Source: Planctomycetota bacterium
GTDB lineage: Bacteria; Planctomycetota; UBA8108; UBA1146; JAJFFE01
Direction of reading: 5' to 3'
Assembly (NCBI GenBank): GCA_020425835.1
Contig: JAGQRC010000008.1
Coordinates: 1-19,057 of the forward strand
DNA length: 19,057 nt
Shown here: piece after piece, positions 13,701-19,057 of the stretch
How positions within the stretch are numbered: the stretch's first letter is position 1
Layout of the letters: each line of letters starts with the position of its first letter
Position numbers and translations under genes: made by a program
Notes under the pieces: generated by a model
Databases searched by the model: none
Seen by the model: only the letters and a program-made list of their open reading frames with translations
Told to the model about the DNA's origin: nothing

Positions 13701-16229
13701 TCAGCTCGCGCTGTTCCGCCGGATCTGCTCGAGCTTCTCGAGCCACTGCGTCGGCGCGACTCCGTTCTCCTGTGCGAGCTCGAAGTGCTTCGTCGCGATA
13801 TCGAACCGCTGACGATAGGTGAAGAGGACGCCGAGCGGAACGACGAACTGCGGCGCGCGCGGGCCGTGTTTCTGCTCGACGAAAGAGAACACCGTCGCGT
13901 CGTTCACGTCGTCGAGCTCGAAGAACTGGACCGCGGTGCCGCCGCCGCGCTCGACCTGGATCTTCAGCGTGACCTTGTCCCCCTCGCGCTCGAACCCCGC
14001 GCTCTTCCCGACGATCTTGTCCTCGTTCTTGAGCTCGAGCGTGATCGGTGTCCCCTTGGACTGCTGCTCGTCGTACCAGGTCAGCGCGTCGTTCATGAAG
14101 CTGTCGAGCATCTGGAACGCGGTCAGATCCGCTTCGATGGCATCGATGACCGGTTGGGTGGTGATCTCCGCCTGCAGTGAGACCGCTCGGCTGATGCACT
14201 CGGTGAAGTTCCGCGCGTCGGCGAGCTCCTTGTACTGCGCGACGAGCTCGCGATAGCGTCGGTTCTCCTCCTCGACGCGACGGGCCGCTTCGGACCGCGC
14301 GAGCGTCGCCTTGTCCTTCTCGACTTGGATCAGCTGAGTCTGGGCCTCGCGCACCTTGAGCTCGTCCCCGTACTTGATGACCTTGTTGAGGACGGCGATC
14401 GCCCGGTCGTAGTCCTTGCCCTTCAGGGCCTGTTTGAGTTCCTCCTGGTCACTGGAGTACTCCATGTCGATACGACTCGAGAGCTCGGTGATCTTCCCCT
14501 CGACCTCATCGCGTAGCGCAGGATCCGTCATCAGTCGGTTCGGGATCTGGTCGAGGTGCATCAACGCGTCGAAGTAGCGACCCTCGCCGGTCAGCTTCTC
14601 GGCAGTGTCGAAGTACTCCTGCACGCCCTCACGAAGCTGGCCCTTCGCGCGGCTGCGGATCGCGTCGATTCGGGCGAGTACCGCTGGAGCGGCGTCTCCG
14701 GAGGGATCGGACTTCAGCGCCTCGAAGAGAGCATCCAGTCGCAATCGATCGTTCGATGCCGAGGACTCGAGCCGAGGCAAGCGCTCACGAATCTGCTCCG
14801 CCTTGTTCTTCCGGTCGTTGACCCAGGTGGTCAGTCGCGCGTCGATCGTCTTCCGGATGATCCCGGCGTCCGTTTCCTGCTGCTCGACCTCCGCCTGCTG
14901 TTGCTGCTCGGCCGGATTGTTCCGCTTGGCGGCCATCAGCAGGAAGATCACTGCGATCAACACTCCGACCACGCCGCCGATCATCGTGAAGACGTTCTTG
15001 CGCCGCGACGAGAAGGAAGACGACGTACGACTCGGCACGGCGAGGGGTTCGGATCGTCCGGTGCTCGCCGGTGCACCGGGACGGCGGGGTGGCATCGGAC
15101 GACCCGGCTTGGCCGGGGGCGCGCTCTTCGTCGTGGCCGCCGGTCGCGCCTGGATGTTCGGCTTCCGGCTGCGGGGAGCGGGACGCGCCGGTGTCGCGGG
15201 AACGGCGAGCGCCTTCTGCACTTCGCCGAGCCGTTCGAGAAACTGCTTGGCGCTCCCGACTCGTCGGTCGGGGGACTTCGCGAGGCAGTCGAGGATCAGC
15301 TGGTCGAAGGCATCGCTCAGTTTGGCGCCGAGCTCGCGGGGAGAGACCGGCTCTTGTTGGACGTGCTTCTTGAGGATCTCCTTCAGCGACGAGCCGGTGA
15401 ACGGCGGCTTGCCGGTCGCCGCGAAGTAAAGGGTGGCACCGAGGGAGTAGATCTCGCTCGCCTGGCTGAGACCTCGACCCTGGATCTGCTCCGGCGACAT
15501 GTAGAACGGCGTGCCCATCCGCTGATGCTCGATCGACATCAGATCCGCGTCGTCGACCGGCATGGCCAGCCCGAGATCGGCGATCTTGATCTCACCATTG
15601 TCGCCGAGGAGGATGTTGTCGGGTTTGAGGTCGCGGTGGAGCATTCCGTGGTCGTGTGCGTTGGCGAGCCCTTGAGCGATGGCGCGAGCGAGCTCGATGA
15701 GTTCCGATTCACGGTACGGGCCACGCTCCTGCACCCGCTTGCGGAGCGATCCGCCCTCGATGAACTGCATCGCGAGGTAGTGGTAGCCGTCGGCCTCGCC
15801 AGCGTCGATCGCTTGCACCACGTGGGGGTGGTTGATCTTCCCGGCGGCGCGCGCCTCACGCTCGAACTGCTCGATGAACCCCGCGTCGCTGGAGTGCTTC
15901 TGGTGGAGCACCTTGAGCGCGACGATCTTGTCGAGTGAGACCTGGCGCGCTCGGTACACGGTGCCGACGGTTCCTTTGCCGACCTCCTCCATGACCTCGA
16001 AACCGCCGATGCGCTCGGGCGGACTGAGATCCCGGACGGTTCGGTCGATCTGGCCCGCCTGAGCCTCGGTCAGGAATCCGCGCTCGACGGCGAGTTCGCT
16101 CACGGACCGCTCGATGCCGAGCTCTCGCCGCTCCTCTTGGGCGCCGAGGATCTTCTCCGCTTGCTCCGAGGTCAGGAGCTTGTTGGAGAGAGCGAGCTTG
16201 AGGAACAGCTTGTCGCGATCTTGGGCCAT
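13701..16229 (-). CDS. Transmembrane Ser/Thr protein kinase with C-terminal helical extracytoplasmic region
   Basis: The protein has 842 residues from ATG 16229; a GGAG lies about 10 bases upstream. Residues 1-70 form a short helical domain (LFLKLALSNKLLTSEQAEKI) often seen before planctomycete kinases. The kinase domain spans about 76-338: loop GKGTVG (84-89), Lys106 in VALKVL, HRDLKPDN from 198, DLG rather than DFG (218-220), and SPEQ (245-248). The usual Asp before IYSLG is Glu259. A Pro/Ala/Arg-rich linker (341-408) leads to one transmembrane helix (about 413-434), then a Gln/Glu-rich stretch and a long helical, TPR-like or coiled region (455-700). A small beta-rich segment (about 715-780) and a final TPR-like helix pair (LFTYRQRFDIATKHFELAQ) follow. 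It probably senses envelope state and signals by phosphorylation. It precedes the UPF0178 gene in a likely two-gene operon. Confidence 0.92.
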   Translation of the reverse strand: MAQDRDKLFLKLALSNKLLTSEQAEKILGAQEERRELGIERSVSELAVERGFLTEAQAGQIDRTVRDLSPPERIGGFEVMEEVGKGTVGTVYRARQVSLDKIVALKVLHQKHSSDAGFIEQFEREARAAGKINHPHVVQAIDAGEADGYHYLAMQFIEGGSLRKRVQERGPYRESELIELARAIAQGLANAHDHGMLHRDLKPDNILLGDNGEIKIADLGLAMPVDDADLMSIEHQRMGTPFYMSPEQIQGRGLSQASEIYSLGATLYFAATGKPPFTGSSLKEILKKHVQQEPVSPRELGAKLSDAFDQLILDCLAKSPDRRVGSAKQFLERLGEVQKALAVPATPARPAPRSRKPNIQARPAATTKSAPPAKPGRPMPPRRPGAPASTGRSEPLAVPSRTSSSFSSRRKNVFTMIGGVVGVLIAVIFLLMAAKRNNPAEQQQQAEVEQQETDAGIIRKTIDARLTTWVNDRKNKAEQIRERLPRLESSASNDRLRLDALFEALKSDPSGDAAPAVLARIDAIRSRAKGQLREGVQEYFDTAEKLTGEGRYFDALMHLDQIPNRLMTDPALRDEVEGKITELSSRIDMEYSSDQEELKQALKGKDYDRAIAVLNKVIKYGDELKVREAQTQLIQVEKDKATLARSEAARRVEEENRRYRELVAQYKELADARNFTECISRAVSLQAEITTQPVIDAIEADLTAFQMLDSFMNDALTWYDEQQSKGTPITLELKNEDKIVGKSAGFEREGDKVTLKIQVERGGGTAVQFFELDDVNDATVFSFVEQKHGPRAPQFVVPLGVLFTYRQRFDIATKHFELAQENGVAPTQWLEKLEQIRRNSAS

Positions 16230-16444
16230 GAGGTCGTTGCTCCAGTCGAAAGGGGCTCTCGGTCTCGGCAGAGCGGCCGCGGAATCCGGCCCCAACTGTC
16301 GCGACGCATCCCGACGATCCGGTGTGTGGACGGATCGGCGCGGTCGACTCCGAAGAGGGACCGGCGGCATGAGGCGCGCGGTCCCGGTGGGACGCCCGGT
16401 CGGGGCGAAGCGGCTGGCTCGCGAGTCGGTCGAGCCGCGCTGTC

Positions 16445-16472
16445 GTTCCCCGGGGATCGTTTCCCGGGGATC
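16445..16472. repeat. Two abutting 14-bp repeats with palindromic cores, upstream of the kinase
   Basis: Read on the minus strand, GATCCCCGGGAAAC (16472-16459) is followed directly by GATCCCCGGGGAAC (16458-16445), 13 of 14 bases identical. Each unit contains CCCGGG; the copy at 16447-16456 is the perfect palindrome TCCCCGGGGA. The pair lies about 215 bases upstream of the kinase ATG (16229). The arrangement resembles a tandem operator for a dimeric regulator, but no regulator gene is adjacent. Confidence 0.6.
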
Positions 16473-16518
16473 ATCTCCGGCGATCATTCGTCTCGCCGAT
16501 CTCGCGACCGGTGAACGT

Positions 16519-16548
16519 CGTGGGTCCGGAGCTCGTCTCGGACCCGCG
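16519..16548. repeat. Hairpin-forming inverted repeat
   Basis: CGTGGGTCCG (16519-16528) pairs with CGGACCCGCG (16539-16548), ten pairs with one G-T wobble, around a 10-base loop. It lies 290 bases before the kinase start and about 370 before the peptidase start. It could be an operator, a leader structure or a terminator-like element. No T-run is present. Confidence 0.45.
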
Positions 16549-16775
16549 AAGTACGAGCGAGCGTTCCGCAGTGTTGAGCGCGCGCTCGAGTCGTATCGCG
16601 ACGCGCATCCTAACCGGCTTCTCCGCCAATGGGATAGGAGTCTGTCGAGGAACTGCCCCCTGCCGAACACTCGGACTCCGAGGCCCGCGAGCCCGTCGGT
16701 CCCCAGGCTTCCGGCGGCACGGAGTTCACACCCCGACGCGACGGATCGATGGCCGCGCGCGCGTGCCCGTTCCGC

Positions 16776-16804
16776 TTTTTGGGCTTGTGGCGAGGGGATA
16801 TGAT
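16776..16804 (+). promoter_or_regulatory. Candidate promoter for the M1-like peptidase gene
   Basis: TATGAT (16799-16804) matches the -10 consensus at 5 of 6 positions and follows TTTTTG (16776-16781), a weak -35, after 17 bases. This is the most AT-rich patch of the spacer. The predicted leader is about 105 bases to ATG 16916. The call rests mainly on the -10 box. Confidence 0.35.
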
Positions 16805-16915
16805 CCGCGCCACTCTCCGCATGCGCTCCGGCTCGCGACCGGCGCACCGGACCTCTCCGTGGGCTCCTCCCCGATCGAGCCTCTCGAGAATCGCGATTGG
16901 AGCGCCCGACCCGCC

Positions 16916-19057
16916 ATGATCTCGCACGCCTGGCTCCCTACCGTCGTGTTCGTCCTCCTCGGCGTCAGTGACGCCGCCGCAGATTCCCCGGTCCACTTCG
17001 ACCTCTCACTCCGGCTCGATCCCCCGGCGCATCGGCTCGAGGTCCGCGCCACGGTGCGGGGTTCGTTCGAAGGAGCGGCGCGATTCGTCCTCCACTCCGG
17101 GCTCGATCCCGAGTGCTCGACCGCGGGGACGACGATGACCGCCGTCGAGGAGAGCGCCGCGCGTCGGTCGGTTCTCGACGGATCGGTGTCAGTGCCCGTG
17201 ACCGAGTACGAGGTGCGTTTCGAGGACCCGGCCGCGACCGAGTTCACCTTGCGTTACGGCGGAGAGATCCATCATCCCATCGAGTCGGGAGGCGAGGAGT
17301 ACGCGCGGAGTTTCTCCGGTTCGCCGGGATTGATCGACGAGCGCGGGATCGTCCTGTCGACATCGGCGGCCTGGTTCCCCGTGATCGGGGACGAGCTCAT
17401 GACGTTCGAGCTCCGCATCCTCTCTCCGGAGCCCTGGCGCACCGTGAGCGAGGGACGCCTGGGCGAATCGACCGTGATCGGCGACTTGCACCTCGATCAT
17501 TGGGTCTGCGAGGACCCCATGGACGACATCCACATCATCGGTGCGCCCTTCCATGTCACGAGTCGCGCGGTCGGTGGTGTGGATGCGATGGCGTTCCTTC
17601 GCCATCCCGACCCCAACCTCGCCGCGAAGTATCTCGAGGCTACGGCACAGTACCTCGACCTGTACCAACGACTCATCGGTCCGTACCCCTATCCGAAGTT
17701 CGCCCTCGTCGAGAATTTCTGGGAGACCGGTTACGGGATGCCGAGCTTCACGTTGCTCGGCCCGAAGATCATCCGCTTCCCGTTCATCCTGCACTCGAGC
17801 TACCCGCACGAGATCCTCCACAACTGGTGGGGGAACTCCGTCTTCGTCGATTGGGAGAGCGGGAACTGGTGCGAGGGGTTGACCGCCTACCTCGCCGACC
17901 ACTTGGTCAAGGAGGGGCAGGGGCGCGGTGCCGAATACCGTCGGGACTCGCTCGACCGATTCGGGAGCTACGTCCGAGAGGGTCGAGACTTCCCGCTCGA
18001 GGAGTTCCGATCGAGGCACTCTTCGGCGACGGAGGCGGTCGGCTACGGCAAGTGCTTGATGCTCTTCCACATGTTGCGCGAAGAGCTCGGTGACGACGGT
18101 TTCCTGCGCGGCCTCCAGCGGTTCAACCGAGCGTTCCGCTTCCGTCGGGCCTCGTTCACGGACATCGCGGACGTCTTCAGTCGTTCGGCCGAACGGGATC
18201 TGCATCCCTTCTTCGAGCAATGGGTCCGACGGGTCGGAGCTCCCGAGCTCGCGCTCGAGGTCCGCGACGGAGCGATCGTGCTGCGACAAACGCAGGAGGA
18301 CGATCCCTTCACGGTCACCGTTCCGGTCGCCCTCACCTTCGAGGACCGGAGCGAGGTGGAGATCATCGCTGTCCCGATGACCGGCCGGGAGGCGATCCAC
18401 TCCTTGGGCGGCGTCGAGCCGACGCGGGTCGACGTCGACCCTCGGTACGACGTCTTCCGTCGCCTCGACCGCACCGAGACACCGCCGACGTTCGGTCGGC
18501 TGTTCGGGGAGTCCGATGTCGCCATCGTCCTGCCGAGCGAGGATGGCGACGTCGCGGCGGCGACGTGGCAATCGTTCGCTCACCTGTGGACCGAGGGCGG
18601 GAACATCGCGGTTCACACCGACGCCGAGCCCGAGCTTCCGGGGGCGGCCGCGGTCTGGATCCTCGGTCGCGACAATCGGCACGCGCCGAAAGTCCGCGCC
18701 CTCCTCGAGCGCTACGGAGCGAAACTCGATGACGTGCGGCTCGACTTCGGCGCGGCGAGCGTCGCGTCGGCCGATCACTGTTTCGCGGTCGCCGTCGAGT
18801 CCGAGGACGGGGCGACGTTCGGGTGGATCGGTGCGAGTCGCGATGACTCGGCGGCCGGTCTCGCGCGGAAGCTCCCGCACTATGGCAAGTACTCGTTCCT
18901 CGCGTTCTCCGGAGGCGAACCGACCAACGACGCGAAGGGACAGTGGCCTCCGCTCGGATCGCCGCTGGTGTGGAGTCGCGAATCGGGAACCGCTCGCGCC
19001 GATCTTCCGCCGGAGGAGCCGCTCGGCCGGCTCGCGCCGGTGTTCGACCCGCAGGCA
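16916..19057 (+). CDS. Secreted M1-like zinc metallopeptidase (3' end outside window)
   Basis: The frame is open for 714 codons from ATG 16916 to the right edge with no stop. The start precedes a signal-peptide-like segment (LPTVVFVLLGVSDAAA, cleavage near residue 22). GGAG lies about 12 bases upstream, rather far; GTG 16859 is a less likely start. Residues about 25-230 are beta-rich like the M1 N-terminal domain. The catalytic domain has ENFWETGYGMPSFTLLG (from 266), HEILHNWWGN (H298, E299, H302), WCEGLTAYLADH (E320) and Tyr377 in AVGYGKCLMLFHML, placed like the catalytic Tyr of M1 enzymes. About 520-690 is a separate alpha/beta-looking C-terminal domain of unknown role. The Glu of the GAMEN motif is missing and the second zinc site is HExxH-x17-E, so it may not be a classical aminopeptidase. 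Probably periplasmic or extracellular. Confidence 0.87.
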   Translation, partial: MISHAWLPTVVFVLLGVSDAAADSPVHFDLSLRLDPPAHRLEVRATVRGSFEGAARFVLHSGLDPECSTAGTTMTAVEESAARRSVLDGSVSVPVTEYEVRFEDPAATEFTLRYGGEIHHPIESGGEEYARSFSGSPGLIDERGIVLSTSAAWFPVIGDELMTFELRILSPEPWRTVSEGRLGESTVIGDLHLDHWVCEDPMDDIHIIGAPFHVTSRAVGGVDAMAFLRHPDPNLAAKYLEATAQYLDLYQRLIGPYPYPKFALVENFWETGYGMPSFTLLGPKIIRFPFILHSSYPHEILHNWWGNSVFVDWESGNWCEGLTAYLADHLVKEGQGRGAEYRRDSLDRFGSYVREGRDFPLEEFRSRHSSATEAVGYGKCLMLFHMLREELGDDGFLRGLQRFNRAFRFRRASFTDIADVFSRSAERDLHPFFEQWVRRVGAPELALEVRDGAIVLRQTQEDDPFTVTVPVALTFEDRSEVEIIAVPMTGREAIHSLGGVEPTRVDVDPRYDVFRRLDRTETPPTFGRLFGESDVAIVLPSEDGDVAAATWQSFAHLWTEGGNIAVHTDAEPELPGAAAVWILGRDNRHAPKVRALLERYGAKLDDVRLDFGAASVASADHCFAVAVESEDGATFGWIGASRDDSAAGLARKLPHYGKYSFLAFSGGEPTNDAKGQWPPLGSPLVWSRESGTARADLPPEEPLGRLAPVFDPQA

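Larger units (their letters stand above)
16230..16915. other. 686-bp divergent intergenic spacer
   Basis: This is the only gap over 300 bp. It separates the minus-strand kinase from the plus-strand metallopeptidase, so both promoters should lie in it. It holds two tandem 14-bp repeats (16445-16472), a 10-bp-stem hairpin (16519-16548) and an AT-richer patch with a TATGAT box (16776-16804). Frames remain open across it on both strands, but their translations are Arg/Ser/Pro-rich with no recognisable domain, which is expected for non-coding DNA this rich in GC. No tRNA or convincing small gene was seen, and no clear promoter for the kinase was found. Confidence 0.7.

Noticed and set aside
16230..16847. 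N-terminal extension of the second kinase to 16847
   Set aside because: The extension is Arg/Ser/Pro-rich and without domain. The family-like helical N-terminus starts at ATG 16229.
17189..18880. A minus-strand open frame of 563 codons opposite the M1-like peptidase
   Set aside because: It lacks any domain and mirrors codon bias of the plus-strand gene, which carries HEILH and other M1 motifs.
1..19057. CRISPR arrays, tRNA or rRNA genes, insertion sequences or prophage genes
   Set aside because: None was recognised. Repeats seen are short (6-14 bp) and isolated, and no transposase or integrase motifs were found.

Overview
The window is very GC-rich, densely coding bacterial DNA, and its gene content points to a member of the Planctomycetota. 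The signs are an ECF sigma factor directly coupled to a large Ser/Thr kinase that ends in a formylglycine-generating-enzyme-like (SUMF1) domain, a secreted protein with an N-terminal pair of dockerin-type calcium repeats, a TMTC-like membrane glycosyltransferase with TPRs, and a second transmembrane Ser/Thr kinase. This assignment rests on recognised protein families, not on a marker gene. No rRNA, tRNA, CRISPR array, insertion sequence or transposase was seen.

Layout. Positions 1-132 hold the last 43 residues of an AMP-forming acyl-CoA synthetase. Positions 208-3710 (+) are a two-gene signalling unit: an ECF sigma factor and, two bases later, a 980-residue membrane-anchored Ser/Thr kinase whose outer part carries a coiled coil, a PDZ-like domain and a SUMF1-like domain. 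Positions 3765-9802 (-) are three genes in a row with a surface or glycan flavour: a WecD-like GNAT acetyltransferase, a secreted dockerin/Ig/beta-propeller protein, and a TMTC-like O-glycosyltransferase with TPRs. Positions 10051-13208 (+) are a two-gene unit: a DinG-type helicase with an N-terminal JAMM/RadC-like metalloprotease domain, overlapping by 4 nt a MobA-like nucleotidyltransferase. Positions 13210-16229 (-) are a transmembrane Ser/Thr kinase followed by a small UPF0178 (YaiI/YqxD) protein. A 686-bp divergent spacer then leads to a secreted M1-like metallopeptidase that runs off the right edge.

The most unusual object is the helicase at 10051-12621. An intact JAMM zinc-metalloprotease motif (E32, H74, H76, S84, D87) sits in the same chain as a full XPD/DinG-type helicase, and one of the four cysteines expected for the iron-sulfur cluster is a serine (C242, S303, C308, C314). 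This is a candidate for an undescribed peptidase-helicase fusion, translationally linked to a nucleotidyltransferase. Second is the first kinase, where a PDZ-like domain appears to be inserted inside the SUMF1-like domain. In the regulatory DNA, the long spacer upstream of the second kinase carries two abutting 14-bp repeats with palindromic cores.

Limits: all calls were made by eye, with no homology search, structure prediction or promoter model. Domain names rest on motif recognition. Promoters and hairpins are candidates only.
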